The notes below the pieces were generated by a model that saw only the letters and a list, made by a program, of their open reading frames with translations, made no database searches and was not told the DNA's origin. The position numbers and the translations under genes are program-made. Positions 10,641-24,600 of a DNA stretch of 64,000 nucleotides are shown one piece after another. The DNA comes from Campylorhamphus procurvoides (Eukaryota; Chordata; Aves; Passeriformes; Dendrocolaptidae): positions 201,612 to 265,611 of the forward strand of contig WBMV01004774.1 of assembly GCA_013396655.1 (NCBI GenBank), given 5' to 3'. Every line of letters begins with the position of its first letter. Position 1 is the first letter of the stretch.

Positions 10641-12405
10641 TGCTGCGGCTTCATCCTGCCCACACAGTGCACCAAGTGGCTTGGGGAGGGGGAGCAGAGC
10701 AAGGCCAGGCCTCGAGGAGCTGCTGGGGGCAGCTGGAGCAGGATGGCAGCACCACACACTTCACCTCCTACCACGCTGCTCTTGGTCTACACGCCCCGGC
10801 CACCTTTGAGAATCTGCTGCCAGAGCTCAGCTCCACTGCCAGGCCCTCTCAGCTCTGGATAAGGGCTGGGTGTTACCTCTCAGCTTCCAGGTGAATTCCC
10901 AGCACAGGTGAGCCATGGGATGAGGCCAGGGAAGCAGGTGTGCTTGCTTGACAGAAGATCCATCCCAAGCTCTTACCCCTCCAAAATTCAGCTGTCCTAT
11001 GGAGCAAAGCAGTTTGCTCTCCTGATCTCCTGGGACTGCCCCAAGAGCTGAGTGACTTTGCCACTAAGGGACCTGGGGATTGCTGTTTCCCCACCCCAAC
11101 CTTTCAGCTTCCCAGTCCCTGCTCCTTCATGCTCCAGTGGGAAAAGCTGCCTCTGCCCTTTCCCACTTTCATCCAGGAGGAGCCACAGCAGCACGAGCTC
11201 AGGCAGTGTCTTTGGGAAAGCAAAGCTGGAAGCAGCCAGGATCCAGGGGCTGTCACACAGGGTGGGATTATGGATGGAGGGCACTGGAAACAACAGCCAA
11301 GATTTTGCAGCAATAAGGGACAAAATTCAGCATTTTTCCTCTGCTTTAGGCACAATGCTTCCACCCCCTGCTCCCAAAACCCCAACCAGAAGGCGCAAAG
11401 TGAGCAAGGCATCAGTCTGACCCCAGAGCTGCCTCTTCCTCCTGCCTGGTCAAAAAACCCCAGCCCCCTGTGACCCAGGCCTCTTCTCTCTGCCATCCCA
11501 CCTTGCCTTCGGCACTCACAAGTTCTAGGGAATGATTGGAATAAAGCAGCTTGGGGCATGTTCCACACCCATTGTCCTTTCCTTCTGCACATGTGGTCTT
11601 TAAAAACGCCAGCACGAGCCCAGGGGTGAGGGAAAGTCTCTTAAAGCATTTATGTGTTTTCATCAGAAAAATCCTCCACTTCTCCCCTTTGCTGACACTG
11701 GGAAAGTCAATCCAGTGCTTGTATTTACATGGCTGCATAAAATTTTCCCTGACTGCTTCTTAAAAAAACCCTTAAAAAACAAGTGATATATATATATATG
11801 TATAATATTTACATAAATAAGCGAAGGCGGCGAGCACAGCGCTGCCTTCCCCTTTCCAATTGGCCAACTCTTGCCTTGTTTTCTGGATTTTTGGCAACAG
11901 CAGGTGAACATCCTGGTGAAAACTGTCATTATTCCCCTGTCCCTGCTTCTTTTTGTCTACATCCAATGATCATTATTGCACCAGCAATCCGTTCAGGAGG
12001 CCAAGAGTTAAAGTTGCAGCACAGACTCTCCTTGCCTACTCCCTTAAGCCTCTCAATCTTCCATTAAATCCATTGCTCTATTGAGACTGGATGAGATTTT
12101 TTTTCCCCTTCCCCCCTCCCCAACCCGGCAGCTGCTGAATTTTCCACCCCAGGCCGAGAGGCAAAGCCCAAAGCATTCTTGGAGGGTCACTTGGCAGATC
12201 CTGTCCCCGCCAGCGCCGCGGGATCCAGCCGGCACCAACGCTTCTTCCTATGCCAAGCCAAAACGTGAGCACATTCCTAACGCTCGTGCGTGCCATTGGA
12301 AAAGCCACCCATCGGAGAGGATCCAGTGGGGAAGGGCTGGGTGTGCAAACAGCTGTACATCGGTGGCTGGGCGCGGATCCGACAGAGCTCACGGGGCCCG
12401 TCCTG

Positions 12406-12686
12406 CTAAGAGATCTTGCAGTTGTTGCGCGAGCAGTTCTGTGGGGGGCTCTGGGGCGGCCGGATGGATTTGGATCTCTTCAAGCTGTTCCCTTTGCTGC
12501 TGCTCCCACCCCCACTGCTGGCCAGGGAGTAGGAGCGGCCGTGCATCATCACCGCGTTCATCCCGTTGGCCATGGAGAAGGACTTGAGGTGGCTCTTGAT
12601 GGTGACAGGCAAGGGCAGCTTGTCGATGAGGTGCACCGGGGTGCAGGACACGATGGCTCGGCAGCACAGGTCCTGTAGGCTGAACA
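12406..12686 (-). CDS. RAB40C: RAB40C coding exon 6 (terminal)
   Basis: The acceptor is 'ctccccccag' before 12686. Two bases complete the split Val codon; it then encodes '[20 protein letters not shown]' through '[14 protein letters not shown]' and TAG at 12408-12406. It holds the C-terminal part of the SOCS box and the tail cysteine. Confidence 0.95.
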
Positions 12687-15600
12687 CTGGGGGGAGAAAC
12701 AACCACACGGTCAAAGGCCAAGAGGTTTCCCAAGCTGCCCTCATCCCACAGCTATTCCTTACACTGCACCGCTCCTGCTCCTCAGGGAGATGCCAAGAAT
12801 GATTGCACAGGAGCCTTGAGTAAGGAGCAGGTTAGTTAGGACAAAAGCTTGGGAAATCGAGGTGAGCTCTGCTGTGGGGGGTTTGTGCTTTACCAGACAC
12901 CAGCTTTGGTGCCAACACAGGGTTAGGCACTGCCAGCCCTCCCCTGCTCAGCACCCAGGGCAGCAGGGCCTGGCTCACATTCCTGACAGACACTTGGCTT
13001 CTCAGCCCATCCTTTGGCAACCAGGTTGTGCCCAGGAAAAAGGCAACAGGATCAGCAAGTCCTGAAACAGGACAGTGCCCCTTGGGACCTGCTTGGGGAG
13101 CTGCAACTCTCTGCAGAACCCACGGCCACGGAGACCCCACCAAGCCAGAGCAGCACTCTGCCCTTTCCCTCTTCCCAGCTGCCTCTTAGCTCAGCCTGCA
13201 CCATGTGAGCCTGCCCTGGGAAGTCCCTCTGCTCGGAGGGGAATTCCCAGCCAGCGGCCACACGAGGGCACGCGTCATCCTCCTCCTGCTGTTGCCAGAG
13301 CCTGCTGCTATTCCAGAGCAGGCAGCTCCCCATTCACAGAAACACAGACTCATAAAGGTTGGAAAAGCCCTCTAAGACCATCGACTCCCACCATTCCCCC
13401 AGCACTGCCAAGGCCACCACTGACCCATGTCCCCAGGTGCCACATTCACACCTTTTCTGAACACCTCCAGGGATGGGGACTCCACCACTGCCCTGGGCAG
13501 CTGTGCCAGGGCCTGACTGCCCTTTCGGTAAAGAGATTTTCCCAATATCCAATCTAAATCTCCTCTGGCACAATGTGAGGCTGTTTCTTTTTGCCCTATC
13601 CATTCCCAAGCAGGCAGCCCACAACTGCAAATCCACTGGAATTAGTTCAGGAAAGGTCTGTGAATGCAGCCCAGTCCCTGCCCACCATCCCTCTGTGACC
13701 TGGAGAAAGTCCCCCAGGTTGGGGACAGGAGCCCAGGCAGAAGATTTTGCCTCCCTGGTGAGCAGGAGGTGAAGATCCATAAGAGGGCAGGTCACCCTAG
13801 GAGCACAGATCTGCTGCTCAGACTGCAGTGGGACACAGTGCTACCTCCAACCAGGAAGAACGTGGGAACTGAGATTATTTTGCTTCAAACCCAACAGGCT
13901 GAGACATAAATGGAATCTGCTTGTGGTTTGCCTCACTGCAGCACAGGAGCCTGGATATATGGAATACCCCAGCCCACTGCTGCCTGCTGACAGCAGGGAG
14001 GAGGTTTAGCCCCTTTCAGCTCCTTGGGCTCACTTTGCTTCCCTCCAGAACAGGGGAGACAGGCTCAGGCAAGGGCAAGGACCAAAGTGCTTATGCTTGG
14101 ATTCATCCCACACAGACGTCTGATGGAAGTGCTTTCAAGCTGGGAGATAATTGCCCTGAGCCTCATCCAGAGCAAGTGGCAAGGTGGAGGATGCCCCAGA
14201 GCACTGCAGATCCCAGACATGCTGGACTGCCCTGTGGAGCTGCCCAGCCCCTGCCAGCACAGGCAGCTTGTGGCTCAGCTTCAGCTTGTCTGGCCCGAGG
14301 TGTTTCTCCCTGGCAGGTGGATCCAGCTCCCACAGCTCCTCGGGAACAGCCTCCCACACAGGCAGCCAGCCCCACCCCTCCACGTGAGCCCAGCCCTTCT
14401 CACAGGGAGTGTCCTGCTCCCCACTGACCTCGGTTGGGTCTCCAGATCTTCTCCATGCCGTGCCGCATGAGGACGATGCGGGACAGCTCCGTGAAGGACT
14501 CGATGACGTTGAAGTTGCACAGGGGGCTCACCTCGAAGAAGGTCATGCAGTTCTTCTCGGCGTAGGCGCGTGCCTGCTCCGTGGGCACCTGCCTCTTGAA
14601 GGCCAGGTGGAGCCTGTTCCCCACCAGGATCCGAGGGACACCTGGGGCATGCTGGAACAGGGAAGGGAGAGCAGAAATCAGGGCTCACATGAAGGGCCTG
14701 GAGGGGAAGCGTGTAAGGAGCGGCTGGAGGCACTTGGGGTGTTCAGCTGGAGAAGAGGAGACTGAGGGGAGACCTAATTGCAGGGACAACTCCCTGGGGA
14801 GGGGCAGGCACTGATCTCTGCTCTGTGGGGACAGGGACAGCACCCAGGGAAGGGCTGGAGCTGTGTCAGGGCAGGGTCAGGGTGGATCTCAGGAAAAGGT
14901 TCTTCCCCCAGAGGCTGGTGGGCACTGACCAGGCTCCCCAGGGCAGTGGGCACAGCCCCGAGGCTGCCAGAGCTCCAGGAGGGTTTGGATGATGCTTTGG
15001 GGCACAGGGTGTGACTCTTGGGGATGGGCCTGTGCAGGGCTGAGGGTTGGACTTGGTGATCCTTGTGGGTCCCTTCCAACTCAACGTATTCTGTGGTTCT
15101 GTGATTTTAGGGGAAACTTCCCTACCTTTCCTGACCATTCCCAAGCCCCTTCCTGCTACTCCAGATTTACAGAGAGGAGGAGGGCAGGCACTTACTGCTT
15201 TGCTCTGCTCAGTACTCCACTGCCACTGTGTCCCCTCCATAGCAGAGCCATTCGTGTCCCCATATGAGAGGTGACACCTCGGGTGACACCTCCCCAGGTT
15301 TCTGCTATAGGTCCCTGCACATGTTCCTCCTTTCCCTTACCTCATCTATTTCCTTTATCCATCGGTCTATCCCATCGAAGGACCAGCGATTGGTGATATC
15401 GTACACTAAGAGAATTCCCTGGTGGAGGAAAATCAGAAGCAATCAGGAGGTTTGATAACAGACAACATGAAAAGGGGGGCATGAAAAGGTGTCAGGTGTG
15501 GTAAGACCCCTCCATGTGCAGAAACCAGGAGGCCAAGGGGCAGAATGTTGCTCCAGCTGCACCATTTGTGTGCTGACAGGCCAAAAATTGAGACAACAGG

Positions 15601-18600
15601 GCTGTGCTAATGAATTCCCAGGTGATTAGGGAAGGTCTTAGTTCTGTTTTGGCTCTGGCATCCCCCAAATAATTTCCAAAGCTGCAGTCTCTACACAGGA
15701 GCAGGAACTGCCTCAGTGACTGTGTATTTGGTGGAGAAAACACACCCTTCTGTCATAAATCTGATACAAACTCACTGAGGCAGAAACAGTCCTTTTCTTT
15801 CCCTTTACAGAGAAGAGCTGCAGTCAGTGGTGGGGAGGCAGCAGGACAGGACAGAATTAATCATGCACAACCCTCTCCAGAACAGCCTCATTGTCAGCCC
15901 TGTGTTGACAAGTAAGAAGCTGAATGATGCCAGTAAACCCCACAGAACCTCTGCAGGACTGAGCTCTCAGGACTGGGATCCACCCGGGCTTTGCTGAAGG
16001 TGCTGCCCATTGTCATGGCCACGCTGGCAGAGAACAATCCTTTCTTTTAGCAAGAGGCACTGACAGCATCCTCAGGCCCACATCCATCATCCCTGAACAT
16101 CACCCACATCCATGATCCCCTTCCCAGTCCCCTCTGGAGGTGCAGACAGTGGTACTGGCCCAGGACTGGCACAACTCCAGGCAGGAGCAGCTCCCTGGGG
16201 TCTCCAGCCTTGCCCTGAGCTGGGCTGGCAGGACCCAGGAGCACAGCCAGACTGTTGGCCACCACTCAGGTCCACTGCCTGTCCTACCAAGGAGCTTTTC
16301 TTGACTCAGAGCACCTCTGAGGACAGGCACAAGGGAATGAGGCTGTGCCTGGCTCTGCAGGCACACAGGTCAGTGTGGCACGGGCTGCCACTCGGTACTG
16401 GCTGGGCACATCCAGCATTTAGGGAACTGCCCTCAGCAGCAGCATTTCTCCAGCCCTCCTGTTATTCTTCTGACTTCTTGTCACTCTCTTCTTTGCAATC
16501 AAGGACATTCCAAGTGACAACAGGCACTCCAAGCTGACTTGGCAGAATCAAGTTGAAGATGCCCTGAAATGGGAACTAGGAAGGAGCACATGATCTTGTG
16601 CTGAGAGAGGAGACAATGCAGCTGGGAAGGCAGTGCTGGATGAAAGGGAACCCAGCAGCAGCCAGACCAAGCTAAGGGCAAACCAAACCAGATCATTGAG
16701 CAGAACTCAGCACAACCAGTCCTCCCTGAATGAGGGGTACCCTACAGTGAGGCCCCAGCACAAGCAAAGAGACCTTAAATTGGCAAAGGAAGGTCTCAGC
16801 TGGCAGCCTGGTCCTCCCTAGGTGTCTGAATTCAGCACAGGAAAAGAGGGAGCTGACAAACTGCCCAGCATCTGTCCTGGTATCAGTCAGGGACCATCAA
16901 AGCAACCTCAAATACCCGGAGTTGCTCCTTTATTCCTTGAAATGGAAGATGTGCTACACGGGTGGGAAACACCAGCTATCCAGTGCTCCTAAACCCAGCT
17001 TTACAACCCCTGCTGCTGGCAAAGCCTGAGGGGCAGCCTGTACAGAAGGCATGTACCTGATACAGCTCAAATTTCTGAAAGAATAATAATCAACATGAGA
17101 TGTGGAGCACACAGGAATGATCAGCTGGCACCTGAATCCTCCCAGTGAAGTCACATCTGTTCCCCCCCATGAGCAGCAGCCTTCCCCCGAGTGCACTGAA
17201 TGTGCCTGGCCCTTGTCTGCCTTTCTCTCAGCTCCTTCCAAATAAGTAGCTCTCAAAGCCTGACCAATTTTATAATTTTAGAACAATTCAGATTCCTGGT
17301 TTTGGAAAATTCTGATTCTTGAGCTTTACCCCCAGCCACACTGCACGGTGCTCCCACCCCAGGTAATTGCTCTCCAGGCAAAATTTGCTGTTTCCGTCGT
17401 CACTGTCCCACCATCATCTCCACATCTCTATCATCAGAAAGGCTCCCATGTACAAAAACAGAAGGGGAGAGGGCACAAAAGGTGTCAGGTGTGGTGGGTT
17501 GGACTGCATGTTTGACAGCCCAAAATAAAGAGTGAGCCCTTCAAAGTCTGGGTTTGAGGTTGTTCTGTGGGACCTGACAAGGAGTTTTTACAATGGCAGA
17601 AGTATCTGTGGGATGGGAGAAGCACCTTCAGCGTCCCCCAAGGAAAGCTGGGTGCTCATGTCTAGAGCCCATAATTTTTTGCAGTGCCATTTCTAGTACA
17701 GTCCAAAACCTTCATACTCAAAAAGAAATGGAGGTTGTTTTGTTTTGAAGGAGAAGAGGATCAGTTTCTCCTACACTTAGAGAGGAAAAGGAAGAAGGAA
17801 GTAATGATTTTCCATAATTAAAACAATCTACAAAGCCAAAGATACTGCTTTTTAAGAACCCAATAGAAATACCTATTAGCAAGATTTTAAGTGCATATTA
17901 AAAAAAAAGACTCTGAGCTTTCTTTTAATTTTTCCTCTATTTGTTTTGATTTCCAGCTTCCAAGGCTGTGTGTGAGATGAATGAGAGTCAGGAAATTACG
18001 AGGCAAGGAGTTTGATGAGCCCCTTCCAAGACAAACGTCCAGCAGGATAAATAAAGTCTACTTCCTTCATTTCTGGATTGACAAGTTCCTTTAGCCAAGA
18101 GAAACAGACCCAAGACCTAGTTTGTGCTGACTGTTCCTGCCAGGAATATGCTTTAGGAGGAGTGAGTTTTTAAGCTCACTGGCAGCTTCCGTCTGGATCT
18201 TCTTTAAATAGGAATAAGGATAAAACATCAGCAAAAATGCAGCCCCACGTTCTCAGCAGGGTGGAAAGTCAAGGCCACGATTTCTAAAAGCAAGAGAAGA
18301 CACCCTGTCTGCCAGCTGGGCCTCCAGGCCACACCACAGCACCTTTACAGGGAAGATTGTCCAGGAGAGCTCCCCAAAGCTCCAAAGACACCAAGGCCAA
18401 GCTGCCTGTGCCCTGCTCTGTCCCTGTCCTGCCCAGCCCAGCAGGGCTGCAGCTCAGAGAGGGAAGACACAGCTTTCTAAACCTCTGGCCAGCCCATGGT
18501 GCTGCCAGATAACATTGTGCTGCTTCCAAGTGGTGCTGGCATGCTGCAGACACCACGTTTCCAGGGCACACATCCCAAAGCCACTCTGTCATTACCATCT

Positions 18601-21600
18601 CTCCCCCAGAGAGAACAGCACTCAGCCATGCACACACACAGAGCTGGCTCCATCTCTGCACACACTTCCAAGTAGGATCTGTCAGGTTTTTTTAAAGGCT
18701 GCTTTGGAATAACGTGCAAAGAATTTTAATTTCCTCCCCTCGACAAATGAAGTTCCCCATTTGCAGCCTAATTTGTTCTCTAAGTACCTCGATGGTTGTC
18801 AACACCACATTATCTCCGTGGCTCTCCATTTTTAGCTTCACAAAACCCTTTTGTGAGCACTCTGTGCCCCAGGTTCCCACAGCACCAAGTGAAAAGCTCC
18901 ATGCTCAGTTTCTCAGACCAAGGCTGTCCTGGACCCCTCACAAGAGCCTTCCTTCTTTTCCTCCTCAACCTGCCTCCAGCTTCTGTGAGAGGTGGAAGAT
19001 GACTGGACTCATCCCCAGTTCCACCTCAGGTCTTTCCATGTCTGATTTTCAGAGTTCATTCCCATTCTGGTTTTGTTCCACACTACTGTGACTGGCACAA
19101 CCCTCAGCATCCCAGGGACACAAATTTCCACATGAGTGAGCAAGGAGCACAGAGGGATCACCAGTTATTGTATCCAGCAGCACATGTGGACACTTACTCT
19201 GCCAAAACCCAAATTTGTTTCCAGCAGGAGCTTACACAAAGATGTGCCCACATAAGAGCATCTCTGCCTGCTCACAGCAGGTTTGGAGCAGGTTTATAAG
19301 CAATAAGCTTTGAAAGGTGAGAGGAAATCAGCATGCTCACTGTCAGTGCAAAGCAGGCTTGCCCAAGAACACTTCCCAGATGCTTTGGGAGCTGCATCTC
19401 CAGCAGCCAGGGAACTGCTGGGAGCACTCCCACCACTGCCAAAGGCCCCAGCCAGCAGGTGACAGGGCAGCCAGGGAAGTGTCACTCACTGATGTTCTCC
19501 ACTGATGGAAAAAAAGCTGTTGCTGAAGAAGCCTGAAGCCCCCCAGACTGGATTTCTCTGGATGAGGCAAACGATGAACAGAAGATCCAGTGCTGACAGC
19601 ACCAGAACACACTGTCCCTCCTGCAATTTTGGAGCTCCCTTTGGTCATGGCTTTCCAGCTGGCACCTTGGACCTTGGCTCGTGGGCAGTTCCATCCTGCT
19701 GCCAGACCATTTCCCAACACCACAGCACACTGGGGGGTTATTTATCCTGAGCTTTTGATAAATATTTTGGCAGGCAGGGCAGGCTCCTCCAGCAGCTGGA
19801 CAAGCCCATCTGAATGACCCGAGGTAAGGTATTTGCAGTAACCAAGAAGGCAGAGCTTACACTTGAGTGTGCTGAGCTGCCAAAAATCCACCACCCCCTT
19901 CCTGCATACTAAGAAACCCCTAACAGGATAAACACCATCTCCTCAAAACACCTGCCTAAGCAGAACTTAGCAACATTCATCACTCCTTTAGGGCTGCAGC
20001 TTTGCTGTAAGATGGGAGGATTTTTGACACTGTCTGGGAAGAGCTTGGCAAGCCACCCTTTCAGAAACAGTTTAAATCACTGGCATCTAAGGACACCAGG
20101 AATGATCCTAGCACTGCTTCTTCCTGGCTAGATCAGGAAGCACCACCACAAGTCCTACTCCCCTCTGTGATGACTCTTGGAATGGTCTGCATCTGCTCAC
20201 AGCAGCCAGAAGAGCCCCAGCTGCTCCCAACAGCAGAGATCAGTGTGCCAGCTCTGCTGTTGGGATAACTGAGACCTTGAAGCCAAGTGCAAAAAGAACA
20301 GAAGCCCAAGAGCGAAAAAAACCAAAAAAGAATTTCTGCAGCACCTTTAAGAATCACTAAATACCTTTCACCATACCCTAAGCTGTATTAATTAACATAG
20401 AAATCCTTCTGCAGAACAGCAACTCCACTCTCCCTGAGCTGGCTCTGCATGGTGCAACACTACTGGGCTTCCATCTCCACCTCCCTGGTCCTGCTGTGCC
20501 TGCACACTCCTCCTGTGCCTGGAGGTCAGTGCTCTGCCATCCCAGACACAAATACTCCTCTTTTGCCCCAAAGTGCAACCCTGAAGTGATGTGGTCAGGA
20601 CCTGAGGGAAGGGGTGAAGGAGATGAAGAGGAAACTCAAACCCAAGGGAGGCCAGAGAAAAGGAGGGGGGGCCCAGGCACAGCAGCACCCACGAGCCTCC
20701 AACTGGAGCCCAAGAGCTCATTGTGTCCCTAATGAGATCAGATCTGCTGGGCTGGGCAGGGCAGGGAGGAAGGCAGGAGCTCTGTGATCCTCACAGCACA
20801 CCCAGAGGCAAACATAGCTGGTCCACCCTTCTTAGAGCCAGCTCAGCCAGGACAGTGAGGCTGTTTTACTGCAGATGTTTTCCAGAGGAAGAAGTTCCTG
20901 CTGAACATGAAGGACCCAGGCAAGTGGTGTGGAGTTGAAACTGGGGAAGGTGTTGAGGTATTCAAGTCTTTTCCCTGGGGAAGGAACAGCCTGAAGTTCA
21001 GTCTGAGCAATGCATGGGGCAGGGCTGTGCTGTGGGGGAAAGGAGAACTCCAAGAAGGTCTGCTCACTGTCTGGAGACTGTTTCTCCACTTTGCAGGGTT
21101 TATTTCAGAAGATTCAATTCTTACCACCACACTCCAGAAACAATAAGAAGTGTGTGGGACAGGCCAGTGTGCTTCCCTGGCTTGCAGGCACTTTTCATAC
21201 CCAGTATTCTCTTAAGCCCTGGCTATTCAGATCCCAGTAAGGGCTGCCAGGCTGCTGAGCCAGCCCCCAGTTCTCACAGCTAACCTGTCAAAATCCTCTC
21301 TGAAACCTCATTCTTCAAGCTCCCCTTGTGCTCCTGAGGCCCCTACTCAGCAAGACCCTTCTGCTAATTCTCACTGTGAAGCTGCTCGTGGCCAGTGTAC
21401 ACCAAGTTGTTCTTATGTAAATATCACACTGCACTCCAAATAGAGCTTTTCCCACCCTGGCAACTCTGTTCTCTGGATTTCTTCTTCCTGAGCTCTTGGC
21501 TTTTAGGTTAAAAAATCTGTTTATCTTGCCTCCAGTGGGATTTCTGTCAGCCTTCCCATGGCAGAAGTTTTGGAGTCTGATGAGTCCAAGACAGCAGAGA

Positions 21601-24600
21601 GGGAGCAAACAACTGAAGCCAGTACAGCACACAGGCCTGAACACACCTTGGAGAGCCCACCTGGAGTTCTGTATCCACCTCTGGGGCCTCCATCACCAGA
21701 AGGACATGGACATGTTAGAGCAGGTCCAGAGGAGGCCACGGAGATGCTCTGAGGGCTGGAGCCCCTCTGCTCTGGAGACAGGCTGGGAGAGCTGGGGGGG
21801 TTCACCTGGAGAAGAGAAGGCTCCAGGGAGACCTGAGAGCCCCTTCCAGTGCCTAAAGGGGCTCCAGGAGAGCTGGAGAGGGACTGGGGACAAGGGATGG
21901 AGGGACAGGACAAGGGGAATGGCTTTCCACTGCCAGAGGGCAGAGTTAGATGGGATATTGGGAAGGAATTCTTTGCTGTGAGGGTGGGCAGGCCCTGGCA
22001 CAGGGTGCCCAGAGAAGCTGTGGCTGCCCCATCCCTGGAAGTGTCCAAGGCCAGGTTGGATGGGGCTTGGAGCAACTTGGGCTGGTGAAGGTGTCCCTGC
22101 CCATGGCAGGGGGTGGAATGAGATGAGCTTTGAGGTCCCTTCCAACCCAAACCATTCTGGGATGATGTGATTGGAGCTCCAGACTTTTCTGAAATGTGTA
22201 GGGGCAGAGGGAAGTTTAAAGGTAAACTCAGACACAGGACTGAGCATGTGAATGGGAGATCCTGGGCTCTCCCAGTGCACAACTCCAACACTCCCTGCCC
22301 TGCACTCCTGCACCAGGAAATTGGCCTCTGCTTCAAAGGAGCTGCCTCAAAGCAGCCAGACCATCAGAGATGCACACAAACAGGAATGAACAGGACCCCA
22401 GAGGAGATCTCAACCTCACAGCCCAGGTGAGGTCCTCCCATGTCTACAGCACAAGGGAATTTGCAGGAGGTCTTAGGGAAAGAGAGCAAGATGGATATTC
22501 CCAGTTTGCAAAGCAAAGGTCCTACAAGGAGCAAAAAGCTGAGAGTGGCAAGAGCTTGAATAAAAGTGGCAAAGTTTCCTAAATGTTGGAAATCTGCACA
22601 GTCAGGAGGTTGATAAGACACCTTTTGACTCAGTGTCTAAGAGAGTAAGCATTTTCTCCAAAGTTTTCCAATTTGGAAATAATAAGGTAAATACATAGTT
22701 CATTAGACCCAGGGAGACTTTATCCTGGAGAGACCCTGTCATGTCTCTAAAAGGACAGCAACAGAACTCTGAGAAAGCACTAAAAGCAATTTTCCAGAGG
22801 ACCACAAGGATTTTTGTGCTTTTGGTGATCTCAATGCTATTCTGGACCAGGGCCCAAAGGAGAAACTCAAGCTGTAAAGCTCTACCTCAAATTTTAAGGA
22901 ACACACACTTTACAATCCAGTTGAGCTGTTCTAGTTTCAAGTTTGCCTCAGACACACAACCAGGAGCCACCCTATTTTTGGAACTGACTCAAAAGCAACA
23001 CAGGCTGGAAGAGCTCCACTGGGAATGCCAGTGTCATATTTAAACAAATTTGAGAAACCCCAGAAAGTAGGAGCTCCCACATCAAAGCCTAAGGCAGATC
23101 TAGAGTGAGAATTGCCTCGTCCTCTGTAACCCCATCTCTAGAAATTAATAGTGAATAGAGTCTGTATAGACCTTTTCTGTAGGAGTTTAGTGAAGTCTGG
23201 CATTCCCTTCCCTCTCTCCCACCATTTCATCAGAACAGAATCCCAGGCAACAAGATGCCTCTTGGCATCTCCACAGATCCTTTTGATGATCAATGCACTC
23301 CTCTTTACAGTCCTTTACTACAGCAGGAATGATTTTTACAGTCTAAAGGAAAAGCAAACGTGCCCCATCAAAGCCCTGAGAGCAGCACTTACCTGGGCTC
23401 CTCTGGAGTAGGATCTGAAAATGGTGCAAAATCTCCCTTGCCCTGAGGTGTCCCTGAAACACAGAAAAGTTACAGCTAAGAGATGGGGAGAATTGGCTCC
23501 CAAAAATAAAGAAATAAAATCTGTGGACTTCAAAAAAAAGGAATAAAATCAGTGTTGATCTTGTCAGATCTTTAGAACACACACGATACCCAAGGTGCTC
23601 TGCATGGTGGGTTTTTTGGGAAGAAATCATGAGTACATCACCACTTCTCAGTCCTCCCAAGGCTGTCGCTGCCACTGTGCTTCCCATGAGGAGGGTACAA
23701 ACCCAAACCACTCAGCTTCAGCACTACCTGCTGATGAATGAGGGTGCAAGTCATTTTATTCCCCTGGGCAAAGGATTTTGGGTCTTTTTCCCTTCAGCCC
23801 ACGGGGGTTCAAAGTCAGGGTGAGTCTGCAGAGCTCTCCCTGCCATGGAGAACACCTGATGTATCATAAAATGAATGTAACCACTCCAGGGAGGAGAAAC
23901 TGTCTTGCACTGCCTGGCTTCACTTATTTTTTCAAACATGTTTTAACCAAAAATAAAGGGAATTTGCTTTATACCCAGATCCCTGACAGACCTGGTTGAT
24001 CCCACCCTATGGAGAGCTCAGGAACAGCACTAGGGAACAGGGTGACATTGAGGGGCTCTTCAGTCACTACAATTTTTACTGACTGTCTTAGCATGGTGTA
24101 ATAAGTTTGACAACACTACCAGCACCTCTCAGTACCTGTAGGAACATCTGGGACAACAAGCCAGAGCCCGGCACACTGATTTAACCAGGGTAATCAGAGA
24201 CACATCATAATGTTTGCCACATCTATTCCCTGGGTCAGGATAAAAGACACATTAATGACCACTGAGAAGGCTGATCATTTCCCTTCTCAGCCCCAGATCT
24301 GCATCAGCTCCCTGAGAAAGGCACTGACCTCAAGTTCAGGACAGTCATTCCTTCAGATCTAAAGCTTAAAGCTTTCAGGGATCATATTATAGGCCCTGGA
24401 CATCAATCTTACAGCCTATGCTTACATCTCCTCCTCCCCTGACAATCAAATACTGGGTAAGTCATGGGGAAAGATTACACTCAGACATCATAAACCATTG
24501 TTACCAGCTTTTCAGCTCCTGTGCTGCTCTCCAGCTCAACAATTGCAGTATAAAAAGATGGTTCCAAGAGGGAAGCTGTAAGTTACTACACACTTGGGGC

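Larger units (their letters stand above)
9765..12405 (-). other. RAB40C: Probable RAB40C 3' UTR
   Basis: Continuous sequence downstream of the RAB40C stop codon without other recognisable exons. It ends at an A/T-rich stretch that looks like a transcript end. It contains an (AT)n tract at about 11786-11801 and a CpG-rich block at about 10170-10640. The extent is inferred from the poly(A) hexamers only. Confidence 0.4.

Noticed and set aside
21521..22336. A 271-codon minus-strand open frame
   Set aside because: It is antisense to the CR1 fragment at 21650-22172 and encodes no CR1 reverse transcriptase or other domain.
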